Counted from the stretch's first letter, positions 1 through 8,890 are shown. The stretch: DNA of 64,000 nucleotides from Methylotenera_A sp040387515 (GCA_040387515.1 JAZKDP010000006.1:94718-158717), one strand, 5' to 3'. Made by a program: numbers and translations. The notes: generated by a model from the letters alone, not told the origin.

Positions 1-10
1 CTAAATAAAA

Positions 11-42
11 AAAAGCCACGCAATATAAACTGCGTGGCTTTT
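11..42. terminator. Bidirectional hairpin terminator
   Basis: A perfect 12-bp inverted repeat (11-22 with 31-42, 8-nt loop) begins with an A-run and ends with a T-run, so it can act as a Rho-independent terminator on either strand. It probably ends a gene beyond the left edge. The histidine kinase also reads toward it, but its stop codon is about 240 bases away. Confidence 0.75.
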
Positions 43-147
43 AAAGGGGTGTAACTTTTTGACGGCTACTAGTTAACTTTGGAGATAACTAAGTATTAAT
101 GTACGTTATTTGATGATTTTTATCACAGGAAAGCAGGCTTGAAAACG

Positions 148-164
148 TCGGGATTTTATCCCGA
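148..164. promoter_or_regulatory. CGGGA-N5-TCCCG palindrome, site 1
   Basis: A perfect 6+6 palindrome, TCGGGA and TCCCGA with a 5-base spacer, lies in the 240-base gap downstream of the kinase gene. The same core and spacing recur at 1305-1317 and 2475-2493. The spacing and symmetry fit a dimeric regulator, possibly a NarL/LuxR-type partner of the adjacent kinase (inference). I saw nothing else in this gap apart from the hairpin at 11-42. Confidence 0.4.
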
Positions 165-284
165 TACAATTATCGACCTAGTAAATATTGGTATTTTTCA
201 TAAGAAGCATTTAAATTTTCAGTGCTTTAACCTAATATTTTTAAATTAACTATTAAATTTATCTTTATGATTTTAATGGATTAA

Positions 285-1208
285 TTATAGATATTTAATT
301 TCAACTGTAATAGCAGTGCCTTGTGATGGGATGCTGAGTATATTCATCATTCCAGCCAGAGATTCAACACGTTCAGCTATACCCAACAAGCCATAACATG
401 TTTGTAATTGGTTATCAGCGGTTTTTTGATTAACGTCAAACCCAATGCCGTTATCTTGTACGGTGATGTTCAAGTAGGTATCAGACTTATTAATCACAAC
501 ATGTACCAAACTAGCTTGTGCGTGCTTTGCAATATTGGTGAGCGCTTCTTGCACAATTCTAAAAATGGCAATGTTGATACTCTCTGGTAAACAGTCAATA
601 TTGCCGGTTATTTTTAGCTGATACTCTGCCGCCTTAGGGTTTTTCCCGTTTATTTTCCAAGTGTCTATCATATGCTCAATGGCGGCCGATAAGCCCAACT
701 TATCTAAAGCCGCGGGTCGCAGACTGTGCATCATGCGCCTGGCCATATCGTAAGCATGATCTGCGCTATCGCTAATACGTTGCGCTGCAAAAGCTGCGTC
801 ATCGTTGCAGGCATCATCTATCAGCAAGCTGGCATGTGCTTTAATCGCGTTTAAATATTGCCCCAAATCATCATGCAAATGTCGCGCAATCGCTTTACGT
901 TCTTCCTCTTGCACTTGCATTAATCGCTGTAAGAGGGTGTGATTGTGTAAAATCAATTGACGCGATTCGTTGATACGCCGTTTAGCAAACCATATCAAAG
1001 CCAGCAAAAAAGCTAATAATGCAAATATAAGCTCATCAATATCGCTGGTTTTTTCATACTGTTGTGCCCATTCGTAAAAATGGTCAGACACGTTAAATAT
1101 ACTCGATAGGGCATATGCCACTATAAATGTGAGTAAGACGCCGATTAATTCAATTAGGATAATTTGTTGATGTCGTTTGTGATCGACAAAATGCGGAGTA
1201 ACTTTCAC
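285..1208 (-). CDS. NarX-type membrane sensor histidine kinase
   Basis: This 307-residue two-component kinase has two N-terminal membrane segments (about 17-38 and 58-75) with only a short periplasmic loop. A HisKA_3 dimerisation/phosphoacceptor region follows, with the ARHLHDDLGQ motif and His112 as the likely phosphorylated residue. The C-terminal HATPase has an N-box (EALTNIAKHA) and G-boxes (DNGIGFD, GLLGIAERV). This family phosphorylates NarL/LuxR-type response regulators, and none is present in the window. The GTG start at 1208 has no obvious Shine-Dalgarno sequence. It is transcribed divergently from the YVTN gene, with a palindrome shared between them, so control of the propeller genes is plausible but unproven. 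The family is clear; the signal is unknown. Confidence 0.88.
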   Translation of the reverse strand: MKVTPHFVDHKRHQQIILIELIGVLLTFIVAYALSSIFNVSDHFYEWAQQYEKTSDIDELIFALLAFLLALIWFAKRRINESRQLILHNHTLLQRLMQVQEEERKAIARHLHDDLGQYLNAIKAHASLLIDDACNDDAAFAAQRISDSADHAYDMARRMMHSLRPAALDKLGLSAAIEHMIDTWKINGKNPKAAEYQLKITGNIDCLPESINIAIFRIVQEALTNIAKHAQASLVHVVINKSDTYLNITVQDNGIGFDVNQKTADNQLQTCYGLLGIAERVESLAGMMNILSIPSQGTAITVEIKYL

Positions 1209-1304
1209 AGCGTATTTATCACGTAATATTTGGGCTTATTAAGCAATCGTACAACATGCTTGATAAGCTCAACACAAACAATCGCAAAATTCCCAATATG
1301 TGAT

Positions 1305-1317
1305 GGGAGAAACTCCC
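1305..1317. promoter_or_regulatory. GGGA-N5-TCCC palindrome, site 2
   Basis: GGGA, a 5-base spacer and TCCC form a palindrome in the divergent region between the kinase and the first YVTN gene. It has the same core and spacing as sites 1 and 3, with one outer base pair lost on the left. An overlapping TCCCA/TGGGA pair begins at about 1291. Its position allows control of either divergent gene. Confidence 0.35.
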
Positions 1318-1452
1318 GCGATAGTTTGCATGCGGTTTGTATCAATATCTCGCTACTATAATCAATAAAGTATTCTTAAAAAATTTTAAACTCTGCATCA
1401 TCTCTGGCAGAAAAACATTCTATAAAGTGAAAAACTATTGATACGAACTAGC

Positions 1453-2418
1453 ATGCTTACTATAAAACAAGCGATGTTGATTGGTGCATGTCTTTGCTGG
1501 AGTTTTTTGGCAAACGCTGCACCTTTCGCTTACGTGACCAACCAAGGTAACAATACAGTTTCGGTTGTAAATCTGGCTGATAACACAGTGACAACCAACG
1601 TTAAAGTTGGTACTGCACCTGTTGGCGTGGCGATAGATGCAAAGCAAAATCGTGTGTATATCTCTAATGTGGAAAGCCGCTCAGTTTCGGTATTGGATAT
1701 GTTAACCAACCAAGTGATACACGAAATTAAGCTCGCCATTGCGCCCGTTGGTGTCACAGTAAGTAAAAATGGTGGTCAACTTTTTGTTGCGGATTGGTTT
1801 AATGACCAAGTGCTGGTGATTGATACTGAAAGTTATTTGCAAACACATGCAATCGCAATGGGAAAATTGCCGGCTGGCATGGTATTAAACCGCGAAGGGA
1901 CTAGTTTGTACGTCGCCAATCGCGATAGCAATGATGTGGGTGTGATTGATACTAACACCATGCAAATCATCCATAAAATTGCGGTCGGTAAACACCCGTT
2001 TGGCATGGCGTTATCAGGCGATGGCAAGCTGCTATATGTGGTGAATGTTGAAAGCAACACCGTGTCGGTAATAGATGTGCGTCGCGATGTGGTGGTTGCT
2101 AGCATTCCTGTCGGCAATCATCCTTACTGCGCCACTAGCAACACAGATGGCAGCCGCATTTATGTCACCAACACGCAGGCGGATACCGTATCGGTTATAG
2201 ATACCAAAGCACAGAAAGTGATTGCCACCATTAAAGTGGGCGGTACGCCAGAAGGCATCAGCTATGATTCGCAACATCACCGTATTTATGTTGCAAGCTG
2301 GATGGACGATGCACTGACAGTGATTGATGCCAAAACCAATAAAGTGATACAAAGTATTGCCACAGGCGCGCAAAGTCGTGCATTTGGGCAATTTATCGCA
2401 TCACCGTCTATTCAATAG
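1453..2418 (+). CDS. Exported seven-repeat YVTN beta-propeller protein
   Basis: The product has a Sec signal peptide (cleavage near LANA-APFAY) followed by seven YVTN-type repeats of about 42 residues. Each has the pattern xxYVxN...SVIDxxxxxVxxxIxVGxxPxG, enough for a complete seven-bladed propeller and nothing else. I chose the ATG at 1453 because it gives a compact signal peptide; an in-frame TTG at 1438 adds five residues, and neither has a strong ribosome-binding site. Such propellers are often found near PQQ-dependent dehydrogenase genes in methylotrophs and pseudomonads, but their biochemical role is not settled. It is a tandem paralogue of the next gene. No catalytic residues or haem-binding CxxCH motif are present. 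Confidence 0.85.
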   Translation: MLTIKQAMLIGACLCWSFLANAAPFAYVTNQGNNTVSVVNLADNTVTTNVKVGTAPVGVAIDAKQNRVYISNVESRSVSVLDMLTNQVIHEIKLAIAPVGVTVSKNGGQLFVADWFNDQVLVIDTESYLQTHAIAMGKLPAGMVLNREGTSLYVANRDSNDVGVIDTNTMQIIHKIAVGKHPFGMALSGDGKLLYVVNVESNTVSVIDVRRDVVVASIPVGNHPYCATSNTDGSRIYVTNTQADTVSVIDTKAQKVIATIKVGGTPEGISYDSQHHRIYVASWMDDALTVIDAKTNKVIQSIATGAQSRAFGQFIASPSIQ

Positions 2419-2440
2419 AGGGCGGTTTCTTAACCGCTCT
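2416..2440 (+). terminator. Weak hairpin after first YVTN gene
   Basis: An imperfect GC-rich hairpin (AGAGGGCGGTT with AACCGCTCT, one bulged base) overlaps the stop codon. No T-run follows, so termination may be incomplete. The rest of the gap to 2728 holds palindrome site 3 and the leader of the next gene. Confidence 0.35.
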
Positions 2441-2474
2441 AATCTATTCATTTAATTCATATTTTCCCAATAAT

Positions 2475-2493
2475 TACGGGAAAATATCCCGTA
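2475..2493. promoter_or_regulatory. CGGGA-N5-TCCCG palindrome, site 3
   Basis: A perfect 7+7 palindrome, TACGGGA and TCCCGTA with a 5-base spacer, lies about 235 bases upstream of the second YVTN start. It is the longest of the three related sites. It also resembles a small hairpin, but no T-run follows, so an operator is more likely than a terminator. Confidence 0.4.
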
Positions 2494-2727
2494 CTTATTC
2501 ATGATTAAATGCGTACCAAATACTTGGCTACAAAGTTACTGTAGATATTGTTTTCTTAGCTGTTCATTACCAATTTTTAAGACATGTCAGCATACTAAAA
2601 TTTATCTGTTCAATATTTCAAAAAGTGATTTTCTGAACGTTTAAGCGTGTTCAGTATTTTGCATTTTCCTCATGGTAGCTTTAAGAAAATCACTTTACAC
2701 AGTCGCTTTATTAGGAGTTTTATCATC

Positions 2728-3693
2728 ATGCAAGTGTCACGCTCAATACTACTTTCCGCTTTAATTTCAACTCTGTTTTTTAGTGGTTATGCACTCGCAG
2801 AACCATTCGCCTATGTGCCTAATGAAAAAGACGGCAAGGTGTCGGTGATTGATACGGCTACCGATAAAGTGGTGGGTACGCTGCCTAAAAAAGGTAAGTT
2901 TGGTAAGCAAATACAAGCAGTGGCCTTAAACCCTGAAGGCACAAAATTGTACGTGGTGGTGCGTGACAAAAATGCAGTCGCCATTGTGGATGTAAAAACA
3001 GGCAAGCAAATCGGTTTGGTGAAAGTAGGGGATGAGCCAGAAGGTATTGATATTGCGCCAGATGGTAAAACGCTAGCAGCTTGTTTAGAAGAAGAAAATG
3101 CGGTTTCATTTGTGGATTTAGCAACGGAAAAATTGATTCACACTGCTAAGACACAGGGTCGCAACCCTGAGCATTGTGTGTACTCACCAGAAGGTAAATG
3201 GCTATTGGCGAGCAACGAAGAAAGTGGCGATGTGGATGTGATTGATGTGGCGACACATACATCTGTGCATTTGATTAAAGCTACTAAGCATCCGCGTGGC
3301 ATTGGCTTTTCCCCAGATGGCAAGCTGGTTTATATCGCCAATGAAGCGGCTAATTTGGTTGAGGTGGTATCGGTGGGCGATTGGAAAGTGTTACATCGCA
3401 TCACCGTGGGATTACGTTCAAATGGTGTGAAAGTATCGAAAGACGGTAGTCGTGTTTATGTGAGCAATGGTGGTGACCACAATATTAGCGTGATTGATGC
3501 CGTCAATAACACAGTGATTGCGACTATTCCTGTTGGTCAACGCCCGTGGAATATGGCACTAACACCTGATGGAAAAAAACTCTATGTTGCAAATGGTCGC
3601 AGCAACAGCGTGTCAGTGATTGATACAGAAAAAAACACCGTATTAAGTGAAATTCCAGTGGGTAAATTTCCGTGGGGCGTGGTGATTCACTAG
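2728..3693 (+). CDS. Second exported YVTN beta-propeller protein
   Basis: This is a 321-residue paralogue of the preceding gene, with a signal peptide (cleavage near YALA-EPFAY) and seven YVTN/NHL-like repeats. Most repeats open with PDGKxLYVxN or PEGTKLYV and close with VGxxPxG. The start was set at the ATG at 2728 because a good ribosome-binding site (TAGGAG, 2712-2717) sits at the right distance and the signal peptide begins there; the frame is open further upstream. It resembles the beta-propeller proteins linked to PQQ-dependent catabolism, which fits a methylotroph, but the exact substrate or partner is unknown. It probably has its own promoter, given the 300-base leader with palindrome site 3. 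Confidence 0.86.
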   Translation: MQVSRSILLSALISTLFFSGYALAEPFAYVPNEKDGKVSVIDTATDKVVGTLPKKGKFGKQIQAVALNPEGTKLYVVVRDKNAVAIVDVKTGKQIGLVKVGDEPEGIDIAPDGKTLAACLEEENAVSFVDLATEKLIHTAKTQGRNPEHCVYSPEGKWLLASNEESGDVDVIDVATHTSVHLIKATKHPRGIGFSPDGKLVYIANEAANLVEVVSVGDWKVLHRITVGLRSNGVKVSKDGSRVYVSNGGDHNISVIDAVNNTVIATIPVGQRPWNMALTPDGKKLYVANGRSNSVSVIDTEKNTVLSEIPVGKFPWGVVIH

Positions 3694-3711
3694 TTAGAAT
3701 ATTAATTGATT

Positions 3712-3784
3712 AGGCTATTAAGGTAAGTCTTAATAGCCTTACAAGAAATGCGTAAGCCGATTATTGGCTTGCGCATTTTCTCTT
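3712..3784. terminator. Two tandem hairpins between convergent genes
   Basis: The first hairpin pairs 3712-3722 with 3729-3739 (11 bp, 6-nt loop). The second pairs 3746-3758 with 3766-3778 (13 bp including one G-T pair, 7-nt loop) and runs into T-rich sequence. They separate the second YVTN gene from the oppositely transcribed gene at 3806. Confidence 0.7.
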
Positions 3785-3805
3785 TTAAATCTACATTTAA
3801 AAAAA

Positions 3806-4711
3806 CTAAAGCGCTGTTTGCTGGCGTTTATATTCCTTCCGTTTCATCGCCATATATTCCTCTTGTTCTACTTCATGCAACTGGCGCGGGTAATTTTCGT
3901 TGCTGGCATACCAAAGCTGAAAGCGCTTTTCTGGCATGCTGCCGGATGGCGCATTTAGCGTCGCAAGATAAGCATCAATCGCCAAGTAGTAGCGCATCGT
4001 ATTGCGTTCAACCACGCCTCGCACGCCTTGAATATAGTCTGGCTGCGCATTTGTGTGCTTGTCGGTTGTCGTAAATCCAACTTTGTCTCTGCCGATGGTC
4101 GCTAAATAAGTTTTCATGGCGATTCGACCACTTAAACCAAATGAATACGTATAAGTAAAATGCAGAAAAGTTTGCCCATCTTTAAGCGGAATCGACTCAA
4201 TCCAAATGCGGTAATTAGAGGTGCCTAAAGGCCCTTTTTCTGCATTTAGTTGAATAGCAAAATAATCGGCTGAACTCATTATTTCGCGATAATTAAACTG
4301 CACGCGCGAAGTATCTTCCAAAGGTTGATCATATTTTTTACCAAGATTAACATTCAATACAGTGTCATTATTAAGACTGACTGCCTGACAATATTTAATG
4401 TTGATGTGCAATATCAATACATCGCACCAATGTGCAGGGTTGTTCAACGCGGTGTTAACTTTGGCAAAAGGGTGGTTTACCACAGCGTAAATTTCGCCTT
4501 TTAAATTATCGGCTGATTCTTCAGAGTTGAGATAAAGAGGTCGTTTAAATTGGTTATTATTCAGCTGCTTAGCTAGCTCTGTATATTTTTCGCTTAAAGT
4601 TTTTGCATTGCTTTCAGGTGATGCAGAGTCTGCGGAAAACGCTTGGGTATAACTGAAAAAAAGGCTGCCAACGAATAACGTTACTTTGAATAGAAGTGTT
4701 TTTAATGACAT
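3806..4711 (-). CDS. Exported protein of unknown function
   Basis: This 301-residue protein has a Sec signal peptide (cleavage near AFSA-DSASP). I do not recognise its family with certainty. A segment at about 60-100 (YAVVNHPFAKV followed by a WCDVL motif), together with the later FTYTYSFG strand, loosely recalls the START/SRPBCC lipid-binding fold, but this is only an impression. It has two cysteines in the WCDVL...YC region. It lies 42 bases downstream of the phospholipase D lipoprotein gene on the same strand, so the two very likely form an operon and act together at the envelope. Confidence 0.7.
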   Translation of the reverse strand: MSLKTLLFKVTLFVGSLFFSYTQAFSADSASPESNAKTLSEKYTELAKQLNNNQFKRPLYLNSEESADNLKGEIYAVVNHPFAKVNTALNNPAHWCDVLILHINIKYCQAVSLNNDTVLNVNLGKKYDQPLEDTSRVQFNYREIMSSADYFAIQLNAEKGPLGTSNYRIWIESIPLKDGQTFLHFTYTYSFGLSGRIAMKTYLATIGRDKVGFTTTDKHTNAQPDYIQGVRGVVERNTMRYYLAIDAYLATLNAPSGSMPEKRFQLWYASNENYPRQLHEVEQEEYMAMKRKEYKRQQTAL

Positions 4712-4753
4712 TGTTTATGATAGTTTTTCTTTAAATTAAGCATTTGCATGCGG

Positions 4754-6265
4754 TTATAAAAACCTTGCCCATAACCGCGCGGCCTGTTCTTTTAATCGCG
4801 TGGCAACAGAACGTGCGCGCCAGGCTTTTAGTGTGATTTGCTTAGATTCGGCTAAGTCTTTCTCAAACATTTGCTGCATTTTCCCGCCAAAATCTTGCCC
4901 CAGCATCACGGCATTTATTTCTTGGTTGTTCACAAAGCTGCGCCAATCTAAATTGGTAGAGCCAATAGTTGACCAAACGCCATCAATTAACGCGGTTTTG
5001 GCATGCAACAAAGCGCCTTGTCTTTCATATATTTTTACGCCAGAGCTCAATAATTCATCGTAAAACGAACGTGAGGCATGAAACACCAAATTAGAATCGG
5101 TTTTTTCTGGCAATAAAAGTCGCACATCCACACCGCGTGCTACGGCTTCTTTTAGTGCCGCCAATAATTGTGCATCTGGCACAAAATAAGCATTGGTTAA
5201 AAAAACTTGCGTTTCCGCACTGTTAATTGCAGAAATCAACGTAGAGTAAATTTGGCTGTAAGGCTCATCTGGCGTGCTGCCAATGGCACGTACAATCTCA
5301 TTTCCCTGATTCGTTAACGCAGGGTAATAATGCTTTTGTGCAAGCTCATGGCCTTTTTGCACTGTCCAAGTATCAAAAAATAGTTTTTGAAATTCAGCCA
5401 CCACTGGGCCGGTTAATTGCATATGGGTATCACGCCAAGGTGTGCCTTCAATCTCTGAAATTACTGGCGTATGTGGCGGATTATTGCTTAACACTGGGCC
5501 AAGGTTTGGGTTGCCAATATTTGAATGGATAGAGTTTTCAACTTCGGTGTTTGCTTTCACTTTTTTCGGTTTAGTTTTTGGCTTGTTCGAATAGCCGCTA
5601 CCCATAGAACCGCTGGAATACACGCTGCTAATATTAATGCCGCCTACAAACGCAATTTCACCATCTACAATTAATAATTTACGATGATCGCGCTGATTCA
5701 CATCCCAGCCTTTTCGCGTATCTAATGGGTTAATTGGGTTGTACTCCAGTACGTTCACGCCAGCATCGGATAGTTTTTTAAAAAACTCTTTAGGCGTGCT
5801 ACTGCTGCCAACGCTGTCATAAATCAAATTCACTTGTACGCCACTTTGTTGTTTTCTGATAAATGCTTCAGAGAATTTTTGGCCAATTTCATCATCTTCA
5901 ATAATATAAGTTTCGATATTGATATGATCCTTGGCGCCTTCAATCGCCAACATCATGGCTTTGTAAGTAGAGGGACCATCAATCAGTAAATCGACTTTGT
6001 TGCCAATAATCAACGGGCTGCCGACAATCTCTGATTCCAATGCCAAATGCCTGTCGAATATATTGGTATCTTCACCGTCTTTTTTAAGCTTGGCTAATAT
6101 GAGCCTGCTTTGTGCATTGCTTAAACTGCCTTGCGCGCCCTCTAGTTGTACTTTGCGCGGTGATTGCAGCGCCATGTCTGGCGTCATTAAAGGTATAGAT
6201 GAACAGCCTACAATTAACGTTGTAGACAGGGCTATTGCTAGTTTAGTTAGATTGATTTTTTGCAT
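4754..6265 (-). CDS. Phospholipase D family lipoprotein (ClsC-like)
   Basis: The 503-residue product carries a lipoprotein signal with lipobox LIVGC (Cys21). It has two PLD phosphodiesterase modules, each with a complete HKD motif: HRKLLIVDGEIAFVGG at about 194-209, and HAKTALIDG near residue 420 followed by GSTNLDWRS. This architecture catalyses phosphatidyl transfer or phosphodiester hydrolysis, as in cardiolipin synthase C. The lipobox would place it outside the inner membrane, which is unusual for a cardiolipin synthase. A low-complexity linker (about 213-250) rich in Ser, Gly and Lys-Pro separates the modules. It leads the exported protein gene at 3806 and is one of three PLD paralogues in the window. 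Synthase or phospholipase activity cannot be decided from sequence. Confidence 0.85.
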   Translation of the reverse strand: MQKINLTKLAIALSTTLIVGCSSIPLMTPDMALQSPRKVQLEGAQGSLSNAQSRLILAKLKKDGEDTNIFDRHLALESEIVGSPLIIGNKVDLLIDGPSTYKAMMLAIEGAKDHINIETYIIEDDEIGQKFSEAFIRKQQSGVQVNLIYDSVGSSSTPKEFFKKLSDAGVNVLEYNPINPLDTRKGWDVNQRDHRKLLIVDGEIAFVGGINISSVYSSGSMGSGYSNKPKTKPKKVKANTEVENSIHSNIGNPNLGPVLSNNPPHTPVISEIEGTPWRDTHMQLTGPVVAEFQKLFFDTWTVQKGHELAQKHYYPALTNQGNEIVRAIGSTPDEPYSQIYSTLISAINSAETQVFLTNAYFVPDAQLLAALKEAVARGVDVRLLLPEKTDSNLVFHASRSFYDELLSSGVKIYERQGALLHAKTALIDGVWSTIGSTNLDWRSFVNNQEINAVMLGQDFGGKMQQMFEKDLAESKQITLKAWRARSVATRLKEQAARLWARFL

Positions 6266-6468
6266 GTGCGCTAATAAATCCCGAATTTATTTTTAAGTGG
6301 TTTTTTAGTCAATATTTCTAATATATCTTTAAAGCTAATTTGCCCTAATATTGGCAACCTATCAGGAATGTAGCAGAAACAACCATTCATTTAAGTGCGT
6401 TATCGCACAGAACATTTTTTAAAAGTAGCCCAAAATGCACTCAGCAATCTTGTTGGTAATGGCTTTGT

Positions 6469-6496
6469 TTATCTAAATTAAATTCGATTTAGGTAA
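6469..6496. promoter_or_regulatory. Inverted repeat upstream of BON gene
   Basis: TTATCTAAAT (6469-6478) and ATTTAGGTAA (6487-6496) form a 10-bp inverted repeat with one G-T mismatch, about 57 bases upstream of the BON lipoprotein start. It may be an operator. The rest of the 287-base divergent gap (6266-6552) is AT-rich, with no other recognisable site. Confidence 0.25.
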
Positions 6497-6552
6497 ACAC
6501 AATATAAGCCAACTTTAACCTTAACATTCATTCACTTAAATGGAGTAAACGT

Positions 6553-6873
6553 ATGAAAAACTTTAAAAGTATTTCTAGTATTTTAGCGATAGCTGCTTTG
6601 GCAACACTAGTGGGTTGCGCATCTTCAGCCAAAAAAGAAAGCACAGGCGAATATATTGACGACAGCTTAATTACTGCAAAAGTGAAAACCGCTGTTTTAA
6701 ATGAGCCAACTTTAAAATCGTCAGAAATCAATGTAGAAACATTTAAAGGCGTGGTGCAATTAAGCGGATTTGTCAATTCGCAAGCCGATATTGAAAAAGC
6801 AGCAGAAGTGGCGCGTGGCGTTAAAGGCGTTACATCAGTTAAAAACGACACTCACCTTAAAGCAAAACAATAA
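6553..6873 (+). CDS. BON-domain lipoprotein
   Basis: A 106-residue lipoprotein with lipobox LVGC (Cys22) followed by one BON domain (about 39-104): DDSLITAKVKTAVL, the central GVVQLSGFV strand, and VARGVKGVTSVKND. BON domains, as in OsmY and the outer-membrane protein YraP (DolP), bind phospholipid or support envelope integrity under osmotic stress. The start is supported by GGAG ten bases upstream. It sits next to a CsbD gene on the same strand, with a 98-base gap and a clear separate ribosome-binding site. A general envelope-stress role is the best reading. Confidence 0.88.
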   Translation: MKNFKSISSILAIAALATLVGCASSAKKESTGEYIDDSLITAKVKTAVLNEPTLKSSEINVETFKGVVQLSGFVNSQADIEKAAEVARGVKGVTSVKNDTHLKAKQ

Positions 6874-6971
6874 TCCCAATTTAATTAATATTTAATTGAA
6901 ATTATGTGTAAATTTGATGCTCTAATAAGAGTTAAGTTAAATTCTTTAACAAGTAAACAAAAGGAGTCGGT

Positions 6972-7244
6972 ATGATTATTTGGGATCAAATCGAAGGCAA
7001 CTGGAAACAGCTGAAAGGCAATGTTAAAGAGCAGTGGGGCAGGTTAACGGATGACGATCTAGATGTGATTGATGGTCAACGCGAAGCATTGTCTGGTAAA
7101 ATTCAAGCCACTTACGGACTGACAGAAGACGATGCACACAATCAGATATCGGATTGGGAAACGATGATAACCAATGTGTTTAAGCCAGATGAAAAAATCG
7201 TGAAAGACAGTGGTGCAAAAGCATTGCCAGATGATAAAGAGTAG
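6972..7244 (+). CDS. CsbD family stress protein
   Basis: This 90-residue soluble protein has the CsbD signature: WDQIEGNWKQLKGNVKEQWG at the N-terminus and GKIQATYGLTEDDAHNQI in the middle. CsbD proteins are small, charged, helical proteins induced by general stress; their molecular function is unknown. AAAGGAG lies eight bases before the ATG. A paralogue is at 14601. The two CsbD genes, the BON lipoprotein and the DUF1269-like protein suggest a spread-out stress regulon. Confidence 0.9.
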   Translation: MIIWDQIEGNWKQLKGNVKEQWGRLTDDDLDVIDGQREALSGKIQATYGLTEDDAHNQISDWETMITNVFKPDEKIVKDSGAKALPDDKE

Positions 7245-7344
7245 TTTTTATCTAATTTAAAGTATTAACTAACTTAATTAACCAATTGAATTTATTGATA
7301 TTAGTTAATTTAGATAAATAACTTTCATCAAACAATGTGTAATT

Positions 7345-7385
7345 AAAACAATACGGCGCTTTTAAAGCGCCGTATTGTTTTTTTG
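7345..7385. terminator. Strong bidirectional terminator
   Basis: A perfect 17-bp stem (7345-7361 with 7365-7381) has a 3-nt loop and a T-run on the plus strand and an A-run on the other side. It ends the CsbD transcript and could also serve the convergent AI-2E permease gene. The remaining 190 bases to 7575 hold nothing I can name. Confidence 0.9.
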
Positions 7386-7575
7386 TACTATCTTAATTTT
7401 TTAATGCCTGTGAAAATTACAAAATATCAATCCTTAGAATTGTCCTCAATATGGATGTGACAGTCATAAGCCGTTTTAAGAATATGATGTAAGTGGCTTA
7501 CAGCTGAGCTATGCAATGGTTGTAAGCTATCTTTTGCAATCATATAGTGCCAGTGCTAAATAGATGCTAAAAAAA

Positions 7576-8736
7576 CTAATCGCCCAGAATTTCTGCAATC
7601 GGCCGTAAATGTTCAACATGCTCACAGATTACTTTCATGATGACGATGATAGGAATGCCGAGCAGCATGCCCCAAATGCCCCATAACCATGCAAAAAATA
7701 GTAATGAAACAAATACTGCAGCCGCATTCATTTTTGCGATGCGGCCTGTCATCCAGGTTGTAACAAAAACACCTACAAAAGTGGCGATTAATAGTGAAGT
7801 GCCAGAAATAAATAACGCCATGATGAATGAATCAAACTGCATATAAGCCGCCATGCCTGTGGCCGCGGCAATAGCTACAGGGCCAAAGTAGGGGATAACA
7901 TGCAAGAAGCCCGCGGCGACTGACCAAGCACCTGCATTTTCCAAGCCGAATAAACGCAATGCAAACCACATCATCAGGCCGACCATTACGTTAGTCACTA
8001 CCAGCATAAACATATAGCGTTGAATGGAATAGTTAATTTGATCCAGCATATTAACGGTGATTTTTTTGCGCGAAAGCGAAGGCCCAGCGAGTCTGACTAG
8101 TTTTCGTTTAAACGTATCGCCAGACAGCAACAGAAAATAAGCCAGAAAAATCATCATGATAGCTTCACCAACAAAGCCTGCAAAACCTAGTGAGCCACGC
8201 CACAGATAATTACCGATTTTAAATTTTCGTTCATCAATCACAACATGCATGATTTGCTTTTTATTTTGCCCAGAAATGTTATCTACAGAACTGGTGGCTT
8301 TTTCAACTTGATTGGCCGCAATTTGTACTCTTTGAATGTTGGAAAGTGGTGCGCCGCGCTTGCTGGTGAAATGTGAGGTGAGTTTCGTCGCGGCTTCTGG
8401 CAGTTTGGTGATAATGGATTGTACTTGACCACGCAGGCCATAGCCCGAGCCAATAACTGCAGCTATAACAGCCAGGATAACCAAAGTAGAACCAACTGCG
8501 CGTGGAATCTTAATTTGTTCAAGCCATATGACTAAGGGGTTGAGCGTGTATGACAGCAATATGCCGAGTAGCATGGTGATGATGAAACCTTGCGCCCAAT
8601 CCAGTGTAAATATAATAGCCAAGGCCATGATGACCACAAGCGCAACATTGGTCACTTGCACTTTGTCTAGAGTCGTCGGCAAGATACTCTCTACAGACGG
8701 CTTGGTTTCATTTTCATTTGTGGGCGTTGTATTCAT
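7576..8736 (-). CDS. AI-2E family membrane permease (UPF0118)
   Basis: This 386-residue polytopic protein has the AI-2E transporter layout. There are N-terminal helices (about 26-75, including FTLDWAQGFIITMLLGILLSY), a soluble Gln/Lys-rich segment (about 105-175), then five or so further helices with the motif GxxHxIPYFGPxxA (FLHVIPYFGPVAI, near 280). The family includes autoinducer-2 exporter TqsA, PerM and Na+/H+ antiporters, so the substrate cannot be assigned. It is monocistronic: the neighbouring hydrolase on the same strand has its own terminator at 8800-8820. The start ATG at 8736 fits the usual family length. Confidence 0.85.
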   Translation of the reverse strand: MNTTPTNENETKPSVESILPTTLDKVQVTNVALVVIMALAIIFTLDWAQGFIITMLLGILLSYTLNPLVIWLEQIKIPRAVGSTLVILAVIAAVIGSGYGLRGQVQSIITKLPEAATKLTSHFTSKRGAPLSNIQRVQIAANQVEKATSSVDNISGQNKKQIMHVVIDERKFKIGNYLWRGSLGFAGFVGEAIMMIFLAYFLLLSGDTFKRKLVRLAGPSLSRKKITVNMLDQINYSIQRYMFMLVVTNVMVGLMMWFALRLFGLENAGAWSVAAGFLHVIPYFGPVAIAAATGMAAYMQFDSFIMALFISGTSLLIATFVGVFVTTWMTGRIAKMNAAAVFVSLLFFAWLWGIWGMLLGIPIIVIMKVICEHVEHLRPIAEILGD

Positions 8737-8792
8737 AGCTAACTTAATTGATTATAGAGGTTGAGATGAATAAACTGGTTGATCGATAGCAT

Positions 8793-8820
8793 ACAAAAAA
8801 ACCTTTGAAATTCAAAGGTT
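8793..8820 (-). terminator. Rho-independent terminator of hydrolase gene
   Basis: On the minus strand, AACCTTTGA and its complement (8812-8820 with 8800-8808, 3-nt loop) are followed by a run of seven T residues. It lies 70 bases beyond the hydrolase stop codon and before the AI-2E gene. Confidence 0.85.
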
Positions 8821-8890
8821 AATCTGTAGTTAATTCAGACAGTCAATCAAAAATTTTAAGCAGTTCAGTTAAACAGTGTTGTTAACGTCA

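Noticed and set aside
3748..4074. Plus-strand frame of about 108 codons
   Set aside because: It overlaps terminator hairpins and the C-terminal half of the minus-strand exported-protein gene, has no ribosome-binding site and gives unconvincing protein sequence.
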